In this document: positions 1 to 6,465 of the stretch, in pieces | How the letters are laid out: every line of letters begins with the position of its first letter | How positions within the stretch are numbered: the stretch's first letter is position 1 | Source: Bacteroidota bacterium | GTDB lineage: Bacteria > Bacteroidota > Bacteroidia > Chitinophagales > Chitinophagaceae | Assembly (NCBI GenBank): GCA_028877005.1 | Contig: JAGWPI010000319.1 | Location: forward strand, 1 to 9,049 | Direction: 5' to 3' | Length of the DNA: 9,049 nt | Made by a program: the position numbers and the translations under genes | Notes under the pieces: generated by a model | Told to the model about the DNA's origin: nothing | The model's database searches: none | Seen by the model: only the letters and a program-made list of their open reading frames with translations

Positions 1-1374
1 ATCCCAATCGTATATAGCATCATTGGTGGCTTTGTTCATCAGTGTGTAGCGTTCATTGGTTTTTTGAATATGTGCTACATACTCAAACTTTACCATTAAC
101 ACACTAATTAGCCTTTGTGCCCTGCTAATGGCTTGTGCTTCTATTGTATTTAAGCCCTTATAAGTATCAAAGTATACCAATAAGTTAGCAATGGGTGTAC
201 CATTAGCATTTAATATGGGTTGTGCCCAGCAAGCACCTAAACCAAATTGCTGTGCCAATCCGGTAAAATTAGCCATACGCCCCTCCGTTAGTTGTTGGGT
301 AGCATGTATGGGCATTTTTTTATCGGTTGCCAAAGTGTGCATGCCCAACTCATCGCCTACCATTAGGCCATTAATGGCATCTATATATGCCTGTGGTAGT
401 GAGGGTGATGCCAAATGAAACAATTGGCCGTCTACAATTCTTAGAACAGATGTTTTAAAAACCGGAAATACAGACTCCAACTGCGACAGATAGGTATACA
501 GCAAATGGGATACCGTAATATCTTCTCTAAAACTCAGGGTCATTACTTCTTTCTCAATCTTATCTAAAAGGCCGTAGTAATATTCATTGGTAATATCTTG
601 AATAGAACCCACCACCCGAATGGCTGCCCCTTTTTCATCGCGTTTAATAATTGCTCTATCTCTTACATAAGCATATTCGCCATTTATTTTTTTAAATCGA
701 AACTCTTTTAGCCAATGTATTTCATTGGTTTGATACGCTTTTTGTCTAAAATCATTCAATATTTCTTCCCGCTCATCCGGATGATAACGAGAATTGAAGT
801 AATCGTTATTGCTCATTGTGCCACTATCCGGCAAACCAAAATTTTGGGCAAACCCTTCACTTAAGTACATTTCACGGGTTAATGGATTAAAATCCCATAC
901 ACTTTCATAGCCGGCCTGTAATACCATTTGCAGGCGTTCATTGGCTTCTTGCCATTTTAATTCGGCCAATCGGGTATCTGATATATCTTGGAATACACCT
1001 ACCAATTTTATGGGTTGATGGTGCTCATCATACACCAGTTTACCTTTAGAACGAATGTATTTAATTTGCCCATTTTGGGTTACAAAGCGCTTTTCTATTT
1101 GGTAAGGTTTACCGGTAGCTATTGTTTCTTGCATGGCCTGCAAAGCCGCCGGTCTATCGTCCGGATGTATCACTTCAAATGCTTTTTCAAAACTTACTTC
1201 AAAAGCACCGGGTGGGTATCCTAATATACCAAACACCCCATCACTCCAGTAAAGGGCATTGGTTTGTAAGTCTAATTCCCAACTGCCGGTCTTGGCCAAT
1301 TCCTCTGTTTGTGCCAACAAAAATTTTGCGCGGTCAGTTAACTTGGTGAATGACTGGGTATATTTTTTATCCAT
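1..1374 (-). CDS. PAS-PAS-GAF-PAS sensory protein, C-terminal part outside the window
   Basis: The reading frame is open from an ATG at 1374 to the window edge, giving 458 residues without a stop. An in-frame TGA lies one codon upstream of that ATG, which fixes the start. Visible domains: PAS (about residues 22-135, with WSDGVFGILGYPPG and HPDDR, closing with GVFQDIS), PAS (about 146-264, closing VVGSIQDIT), GAF (about 270-432, with the typical CWAQPILNANGTPIANLLVY stretch) and the beginning of a third PAS (440-458, NERYTLMNKATNDAIYDWD). There is no signal peptide or membrane helix, so the protein should be cytoplasmic. PAS and GAF domains bind small ligands or cofactors or mediate dimerisation; the ligands cannot be told from sequence. 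Most proteins of this layout end in a histidine kinase, but that part is not visible here, and a different output cannot be excluded. It lies downstream of the response regulator and six-PAS kinase on the same strand. Its third PAS is closely similar to PAS5 of that kinase. Confidence 0.9.
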   Translation of the reverse strand, partial: MDKKYTQSFTKLTDRAKFLLAQTEELAKTGSWELDLQTNALYWSDGVFGILGYPPGAFEVSFEKAFEVIHPDDRPAALQAMQETIATGKPYQIEKRFVTQNGQIKYIRSKGKLVYDEHHQPIKLVGVFQDISDTRLAELKWQEANERLQMVLQAGYESVWDFNPLTREMYLSEGFAQNFGLPDSGTMSNNDYFNSRYHPDEREEILNDFRQKAYQTNEIHWLKEFRFKKINGEYAYVRDRAIIKRDEKGAAIRVVGSIQDITNEYYYGLLDKIEKEVMTLSFREDITVSHLLYTYLSQLESVFPVFKTSVLRIVDGQLFHLASPSLPQAYIDAINGLMVGDELGMHTLATDKKMPIHATQQLTEGRMANFTGLAQQFGLGACWAQPILNANGTPIANLLVYFDTYKGLNTIEAQAISRAQRLISVLMVKFEYVAHIQKTNERYTLMNKATNDAIYDWD

Positions 1375-1399
1375 TGTTCATTACTTAAGTATGGGCTAT

Positions 1400-1423
1400 A
1401 AAAATTGGCAACCTACTTGCCAA
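1400..1423 (-). terminator. Possible weak intrinsic terminator after the response regulator, or an operator dyad
   Basis: The arms TTGGCAA (1405-1411) and TTGCCAA (1417-1423) form a perfect 7-bp dyad with a 5-base loop. Read on the minus strand, the stem is followed by five T (1400-1404), as in a rho-independent terminator. The stem has only three G-C pairs, so it would be weak. It lies 95 bases after the response-regulator stop and only 30 bases before the start of the PAS/GAF gene, which leaves almost no room for a promoter between them. A transcription-factor operator or a leader attenuator for the PAS/GAF gene is therefore an equally fair reading. Confidence 0.4.
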
Positions 1424-1517
1424 AACAACGTGGGCATTTTACACCATACAATTTACGTGATTCCTTGTTTTTTTGCCATAAAAATAGCAGGGCATACCTA
1501 TTTTGCCATTCTTTTAG

Positions 1518-1952
1518 CTATACTAGTTCATCGGAAGAGTTAGGCAACTGCACCAAATTAATCCAGAAATCTTCTATTTTCAATACCGCCGCCATAAAAT
1601 CGGCTACTTCTAAGGGCTTGGTAATATAGCAATTAGCATATTGCTGATAAGCTTTATTAATATCAGATTCTAATGCAGAAGTAGTTAGTATAATGACCGG
1701 AATTTGTTTGGTACGTTCTTGATTTTTAATGAATTGCAATACCTGAATACCTGATTTTTTAGGTAGATTAATGTCTAATACAATTAAATCGGGCAGTTCT
1801 TCTGCCAGTGCGTTTTCAAAAAAATTAATGGCTGTCGCTCCATCCCTTACTACCGATATAGTATTGCGAATTTTACCTTCACGCAGTGCTTCCATTGTTA
1901 AAATAATATCGCCTTCATTGTCTTCTATCAATAAAATGCTAATAGGTTTCAT
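1518..1952 (-). CDS. Single-domain response regulator, CheY/Rcp1 type
   Basis: This is a 144-residue receiver domain without an output domain. Numbering from the ATG at 1952, the acidic pocket is E10-D11 (LLIEDNEGD), the phospho-acceptor aspartate is D60 (VLDINLPKKSG), the switch residue is T90/T91 (LTTSA), and the conserved lysine is K112 (ANCYITKP). The NEGD motif, the CYITKP segment and the C-terminal IEDFWINLVQLP are typical of Rcp1-like regulators, which accept phosphate from PAS or phytochrome histidine kinases. The frame extends upstream to a TTG at 1979, adding nine residues. I prefer the ATG because the receiver fold begins four residues after it, as is usual, and a GGAA lies just upstream. 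The gene follows the six-PAS kinase by 84 bases with no hairpin terminator between them, so co-transcription is likely. It probably relays phosphate from that kinase or acts by protein-protein contact; the target is not visible. Confidence 0.93.
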   Translation of the reverse strand: MKPISILLIEDNEGDIILTMEALREGKIRNTISVVRDGATAINFFENALAEELPDLIVLDINLPKKSGIQVLQFIKNQERTKQIPVIILTTSALESDINKAYQQYANCYITKPLEVADFMAAVLKIEDFWINLVQLPNSSDELV

Positions 1953-2036
1953 GTGTTCCGGTTTTTGGCTTTTATACAATGGGTTAATCGTGTAATAGAA
2001 AAGCGCTTTGTTTACCAGCTACGGATGCGCCTAATA

Positions 2037-5018
2037 CTATAATCGAGTGGCTGTTTTAGGAATGGTAAAATAAAATGTGCTTCCTTCTTCGGGTTGCGAG
2101 GTTACCCAAATAGCCCCGCCCAAATTTTCAATAATTTTTTTGGTAATAGCCAGTCCCATGCCACTACCGCCATATTCATCACGGGTATGCAGGCGTTGAA
2201 AGATAACGAATATCTGATCAAAGTAATCTGCCTCAATGCCAATACCGTTATCCTGCACACTAAATTGCCAGCAATTATCTGCCTCAACAGCATGTATTTG
2301 TATCACCGGTGGTTCGGTTATTTTACTGTATTTCAACGCATTTTGAATAAGGTTTAAAAACACCTGCCGAATAGGGGCTTTTGGTTGAAATAGCTGCGGT
2401 AAATTACCTGCTATAATCACCCCTTGTTTTTCTTCTATTTGTTGTTTGTACAAACTTTTAATTTCATCTATAACAGCAGCAATAGAAATAACTTCTGCTT
2501 TTTCCTCCATGCGTCCTACACGTGAGTATTCTAATAAGTCTAATATTATTTGCCGCATACGCTTGGCCCCATCTACGGCAAAGTGTATGTATATTTTTGC
2601 CTGCTCATCTAATTGCTTAGCATATTTTTTTTCTAATTGGGTTAAAAAACTGGTAACCATCCGCAAGGGTTCTTGCAAATCGTGAGAAGCTACATAAGCA
2701 AACTGTTCTAATTCTGCATTAGAGGTAGCCAATGCAGCCGTTTGTTTTTTTAAATCTTCATTCAATAAAGCTAACTGTATACCTGCTTTTTTTATGTCTG
2801 AAATATCTTTGGCATAACAAGCTATGCCACTTATTTCTCCTTGCGCATTTTCTATAGGCGCCAATGTGATAATTTGATGAATGGTTTTTCCGGTAATTGG
2901 ATGAAGCATGGATTCCTCAAAACTAAATGTTTCGCCCATTAATGCCCGGTGATAATACTTTTCCCACTTGCTATTCATGGCATCACTGAAAGAGGGGCGG
3001 ATAATAGCATCACCTTCGCGGGGTGCCAATCCTTCCATGCCCTCTATAAATCGGCTGTAGGCATTATTGGCAGTAATCAGTTTCATGTTGGCATCAACCG
3101 ACCAAATAAAATCGTTGGTAGCATTAATTAAGGCATCTAAGTTTTGTTGTATGCGTTTTATTTCATTGGTTTGTTCTTTCTCTCGGGTTACATCGCGAGA
3201 TGCGCCAATAATGCGGATAGCCTTTCCTGTTTTGTCTCTAATAATATACCCTCTGTCATAAATAATGGCATACTTGCCATTGGGTAGTAAAAACCTGTAC
3301 TCATCTTCCCAAAAATTAAGTGCCGGGTTTTGGTAAATGGCATTGCGTTCTACCCCCATTCTATGCCAGTCTTCCGGGTGTACATGTGCTGCCCAAAAAG
3401 CATCTACCGTTTCCGGAGGGTTGGGAGGATAACCCAATAATTGCTCTAATATTTTCCCCGGACGTATAACCGTATTTTTCTGTAAATCCCAATCCCATAT
3501 ACAATCATGGGTGGCTTTGGCCAATAAATCGTATCGCTCATTACTTAAAATAAGCGCCTCTTGCGCTATTTTAGGTGTAGTAATATCTCTAAAATAAACA
3601 GATAAACCATTGGCAGTTGGATACACACTAATATCGAACCACTTATCCAAAGCAGGATGAAAATCTTCAAAATGTTGTGATTGATGGGTTTCTAATGCCA
3701 GGTGATAATATTGCCAAGATGGCGAATCTTTAAATGCCCCAAACACATCCCACAAATTTTTGCCAATAATGCTATGTTTGGGTACTTGTAATAATTGTTC
3801 GGCCATGTAGTTCCAATACAATACTTCCCAAGCCGCATTTACCGCAAAAAATCCATCGCCAATACTTTCTAAAATGGTATTGCGTTCTTCATACAGTTTT
3901 AATAATTCAATCTCTGTTCTTTTGCGTTTATCAATATCCTGAAAACTGCCATACACCCTTACGCACCGGCCATGTTGAAATTCGCCTCTACCAATAGTAC
4001 GTACCCATTTAGGATTTCCTTTGTAGGTAATAATTTCCAATTCTTCATCCCAAGGTATTCCCTTTTCAATACAATTGTGTACCCGTTGTGCAATTACCGA
4101 TTGATTTTTTTCACCATTAAAATAACTGATGCCCGTTTGCAAATCGGGCTCATAATCAGGCGGCACTTCTCTTATTTTTTTGGTGATAGGCGACCAGTAT
4201 ACTTTATTGTGCACCACATCAACTTCAAAACTACCTATTTGCGCCAGCTCATTCGATTCGTCTAATAGCGTTCTTAATTTTTGCTGTTCGGTCACATCTC
4301 GCTCAACAGCTATCCAATGGGTATACCATCCATCGGCATTGGCAATAGGTTTTATTTGCATATTACACCAAAAGGGCTGCCCATCTTTTTTATAATTTAG
4401 CACTGTTATGGCGCAAGGCTGCCAATTTTGTAAGGCTGTTTTTAATTGCTGTAATGCTTCTTTATCGGTTTCAGGGCCTTGTAAAAAGCGGGGCGATTTA
4501 CCCAAAGCCTCTTGGGCAGTGTAACCGGTCATTTCAGTAAATGCATCGTTTACATATATTATTTTGGGTCCGGGAGCATCAATAGGTGTAGCTTCTGTTA
4601 TTATAATAGCATCGTTGGTATTTACCACTACTGATTCTAATAATTGTAATCGCTCTTTTTCTTTTACTTGTTGGGTAATGTCTTGTACTACACCTATTAC
4701 CCCTACCACCTCACCGGCTTCATTGTACTGCAATTTGCCGTTGGATTGCACATAAATAATGGAACCATTTTTATGAATAAGTCTTCTCAATGTGTTGTAT
4801 GGTGCCCCGTTTTGCAGCGTAGCCTGTATTTGTGCAGAATAGGATGCCCTGTCATCAGGATGGGTAATATTCAATAAATTTTCTAGGCTTAATGCCAACT
4901 CACCGGGTGTATAACCTAATAATTGGTACAAACTATCCGACCAAACCAAGGTTTGGTCATGCACATTGTACGCCCAAGTACCAAAATGCAACAATTGTTC
5001 TGCCTCGTTCAATAACAT
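2037..5018 (-). CDS. Soluble multi-PAS sensor histidine kinase (six PAS domains)
   Basis: The protein has 993 residues. PAS-type domains lie at about 5-118, 125-246, 251-366, 374-484, 490-614 and 622-744, most ending in the usual DIT/DIS/DVT linker. A coiled coil (745-775) leads into a HisKA domain with phospho-acceptor H779 in ASHDLQEPLRMV. The ATPase domain has the N box around N893 (NLIQNALKYSK), G1 at 923-928 (DNGIGI), an F-box-like FVIFQRLH (937-944) and G2 at 950-956 (GGSGMGL). All catalytic motifs look intact. There is no membrane segment, periplasmic domain or receiver domain, so it is a cytoplasmic kinase sensing an internal or diffusible signal. PAS2 resembles a LOV domain (GKSPRFLQG, LNYKKDGQPFW) but carries proline where the photoactive cysteine should be. 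The start is the only ATG before an in-frame stop about 80 bases upstream. The response regulator just downstream is its probable phosphate acceptor; this is inferred from position and from the HDLQEP/Rcp1 pairing known in phytochrome systems. The signals sensed are unknown. Confidence 0.95.
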   Translation of the reverse strand: MLLNEAEQLLHFGTWAYNVHDQTLVWSDSLYQLLGYTPGELALSLENLLNITHPDDRASYSAQIQATLQNGAPYNTLRRLIHKNGSIIYVQSNGKLQYNEAGEVVGVIGVVQDITQQVKEKERLQLLESVVVNTNDAIIITEATPIDAPGPKIIYVNDAFTEMTGYTAQEALGKSPRFLQGPETDKEALQQLKTALQNWQPCAITVLNYKKDGQPFWCNMQIKPIANADGWYTHWIAVERDVTEQQKLRTLLDESNELAQIGSFEVDVVHNKVYWSPITKKIREVPPDYEPDLQTGISYFNGEKNQSVIAQRVHNCIEKGIPWDEELEIITYKGNPKWVRTIGRGEFQHGRCVRVYGSFQDIDKRKRTEIELLKLYEERNTILESIGDGFFAVNAAWEVLYWNYMAEQLLQVPKHSIIGKNLWDVFGAFKDSPSWQYYHLALETHQSQHFEDFHPALDKWFDISVYPTANGLSVYFRDITTPKIAQEALILSNERYDLLAKATHDCIWDWDLQKNTVIRPGKILEQLLGYPPNPPETVDAFWAAHVHPEDWHRMGVERNAIYQNPALNFWEDEYRFLLPNGKYAIIYDRGYIIRDKTGKAIRIIGASRDVTREKEQTNEIKRIQQNLDALINATNDFIWSVDANMKLITANNAYSRFIEGMEGLAPREGDAIIRPSFSDAMNSKWEKYYHRALMGETFSFEESMLHPITGKTIHQIITLAPIENAQGEISGIACYAKDISDIKKAGIQLALLNEDLKKQTAALATSNAELEQFAYVASHDLQEPLRMVTSFLTQLEKKYAKQLDEQAKIYIHFAVDGAKRMRQIILDLLEYSRVGRMEEKAEVISIAAVIDEIKSLYKQQIEEKQGVIIAGNLPQLFQPKAPIRQVFLNLIQNALKYSKITEPPVIQIHAVEADNCWQFSVQDNGIGIEADYFDQIFVIFQRLHTRDEYGGSGMGLAITKKIIENLGGAIWVTSQPEEGSTFYFTIPKTATRL

Positions 5019-5127
5019 TTTTTTGTTCCGTTTAAGTATGAATATAACAGCTTTTTTGTGAAGATGAATAACACCTATTTTCCAAACAGTGTTCTTTACT
5101 TACAGTAGTTGCCAATTGCTGCAAAAG

Positions 5128-5162
5128 CAAATCTATTCGTAGGGTACAAGGATGGAAACAAA
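5128..5162 (-). promoter_or_regulatory. Candidate Bacteroidota-type promoter for the six-PAS kinase
   Basis: Read on the minus strand, TTTG (5159-5162) is followed after 23 bases by TAGATTTG (5128-5135). This matches the TTTG / TAnnTTTG sigma-ABfr promoter pattern described for Bacteroides and Flavobacterium, with spacing at the long end of the reported range. Transcription would begin near 5120, giving a leader of roughly 100 bases before the ATG at 5018. It is a pattern match only. Confidence 0.4.
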
Positions 5163-5964
5163 TGAGGAAATTGCTTTTTATGCAAGAAATACTGCTGCTT
5201 TTATGCCGAATTCAAACCACCCCTATTTTGCCATACCAACAGCAGAGCACGCACCATAACACCAAGATTAACAGGAAAGCCTGTACCACTTCGGCAAAAA
5301 AATACAATTAGGCTGAAATGACTGATAGGCATCAATAGGATTGTTTGGTTTTTGTGCATGATGGTATTGGATAAAATACTAGAAAAAAAATATTGACTAA
5401 AACCAAGTAAAAATACAAATTGAGTTTGAAAGGAAAAAATGTAGTGTTTTACCCCCGGCAGCATTATTAACTATTGCAACCACCCATTTAGGCCAAAACC
5501 AATATTTTATGGCAAGCATATACCCAAAAAGGCAACTAATTTCCGGCATCCAAAAGAAAAAGCCAGGGCAATTATTTGTTGATAAGCCATACATAAGCCG
5601 CTCATAAGCCGCTGATAACCCACTCATAAGCCGCATCATAATAGTACGGCTTTACCATAGCTTACCTACCTGTTGCAACTCTATTATCCGGCAAAATATA
5701 CCAATACCATTTAACCAAACAAGCCAACCATTGGTTATTTAAACAAATAAAAGTGGCTACAAAACAGTACTCATGCAACCATTTAAAACAGGGTATATGC
5801 AGCGCTATTTTGCCAAGAACCTAGCCATTTTGTATAAGTATACACACAAGAAGTTGTAACTTGAAGGCTGTAATGGCAATTGTACCCGCCAAAAAGGTAT
5901 TGCATTAAAGCCCATTGCTATTATAACAGAACAAATATTCGTTTGTAGATTGTTTACTTTTTGA
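5163..5964. other. Gene-free stretch between the kinase promoter and the DUF202 gene
   Basis: About 800 bases hold no reading frame that looks like a protein. The open frames on the minus strand here (5201-5464, 5397-5639, 5805-6002) are short, lack any recognisable motif, overlap each other or a real gene, and one simply reads through the tandem repeat. What can be seen is the 11-bp tandem array at 5581-5635, an inverted AAGCCG/CGGCTT pair closing on its last unit (5628-5633 with 5647-5652), a TGTATA-AG-TATACA dyad at 5831-5844, and two copies of a CTATTTTGCCA word (5223-5233 and 5805-5815). I found no TAnnTTTG promoter for the DUF202 gene. A small RNA could be present but nothing in the sequence proves it. 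Confidence 0.6.
5581..5635. repeat. Five 11-bp tandem units in a non-coding region
   Basis: The consecutive units are GATAAGCCATA, CATAAGCCGCT, CATAAGCCGCT, GATAACCCACT and CATAAGCCGCA. The period is an exact 11 bases over 55 bp, and units two and three are identical. Flanking sequence on both sides does not continue the pattern. Eleven bases is close to one helical turn, so the copies would lie on the same face of the DNA, which suits repeated binding sites; simple slippage expansion is the alternative. It lies about 330 bases upstream of the DUF202 gene and about 560 bases upstream of the kinase start. Confidence 0.85.
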
Positions 5965-6357
5965 ATGAAAAAATATATGCCTAATTCTACACCCACCCCC
6001 AATACCGCCGATCATTTAGCCAATGAGCGTACCTTTCTTTCCTGGATTAGAACCAGCATAGGCATTATGGCTTTTGGTTTTGTGGTGGTAAAATTTAGCC
6101 TGTTTGTTAAACAAATTTCTCTTATCCTAGGCAAAACAAATACAGTACCCACCGGTAGTTATTCCGGCATTATTGGTATAATATTAGTAGCTGTAGGTGC
6201 TATAGTGTTATTGTTATCCTTTTTACGCTATAAAAAAATTGAGCAGCAGTTAATGAAAGGCACCTATCAACATACATCACGCTTAGTAACCGTATTAACC
6301 ATTGCCATTTTTTGTGTTAGTATTTTATTGTTGATATACCTAATGGGTAGTATTTAA
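5965..6357 (+). CDS. DUF202 (YidH-like) inner-membrane protein
   Basis: This is a 130-residue protein with a short polar N-terminus, the family signature DHLANERTFLSWIRTS (about residues 16-31), and three hydrophobic segments at about 30-49, 66-88 and 106-127. The length and three-helix layout are normal for DUF202 (Pfam PF02656). It should sit in the cytoplasmic membrane. The family has no established biochemical role, so none is assigned. The start could be the ATG at 5965 or the one at 5977 (residue 5). Neither has a clear Shine-Dalgarno sequence, both follow an A-rich leader as is common in Bacteroidota, and the conserved core begins well after both. It is transcribed away from the kinase. 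The glycosidase follows on the same strand after 108 bases that contain a hairpin, so an operon is possible but not shown. Confidence 0.9.
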   Translation: MKKYMPNSTPTPNTADHLANERTFLSWIRTSIGIMAFGFVVVKFSLFVKQISLILGKTNTVPTGSYSGIIGIILVAVGAIVLLLSFLRYKKIEQQLMKGTYQHTSRLVTVLTIAIFCVSILLLIYLMGSI

Positions 6358-6386
6358 AATACTGGTGGTGTTGGTTTGCTTATACT

Positions 6387-6404
6387 TACCTGCTGTGGCA
6401 GGTA
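6387..6404 (+). other. Hairpin between the DUF202 gene and the glycosidase
   Basis: The arms TACCTGC (6387-6393) and GCAGGTA (6398-6404) are perfectly complementary around a 4-base TGTG loop. The hairpin begins 30 bases after the DUF202 stop and lies about 60 bases before the glycosidase start. There is no T tract directly after the stem on either strand, so it is not a standard intrinsic terminator. It may protect the 3' end of the DUF202 message, act in the glycosidase leader, or be an operator. Confidence 0.45.
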
Positions 6405-6465
6405 TACCCTAAAAAGTACACCGTTTTGGTATTGTTCCATTTTTTAAAAAAAATAATTTTTTATT

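Noticed and set aside
1953..1979. A TTG start adding nine residues to the response regulator
   Set aside because: The ATG at 1952 gives the usual receiver N-terminus, and the extra residues match nothing in the family.
2000..2009. The AAAGCGCTTT palindrome between the kinase and the regulator, considered as a terminator
   Set aside because: It is a 10-base self-complementary word with no loop and no T tract, so it cannot form a terminator hairpin. Such words are common by chance.
5201..5639. Two overlapping minus-strand open frames of 87 and 80 residues
   Set aside because: They have no recognisable motif, overlap each other in different frames, and one reads through the 11-bp tandem array. 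Their composition looks like translated AT-rich non-coding DNA.
5831..5844. The TGTATA-AG-TATACA dyad upstream of the DUF202 gene, considered as an operator
   Set aside because: The arms are short and AT-only apart from one G/C each, and it lies over 110 bases from the start with no promoter recognised nearby. It is kept only as a remark.
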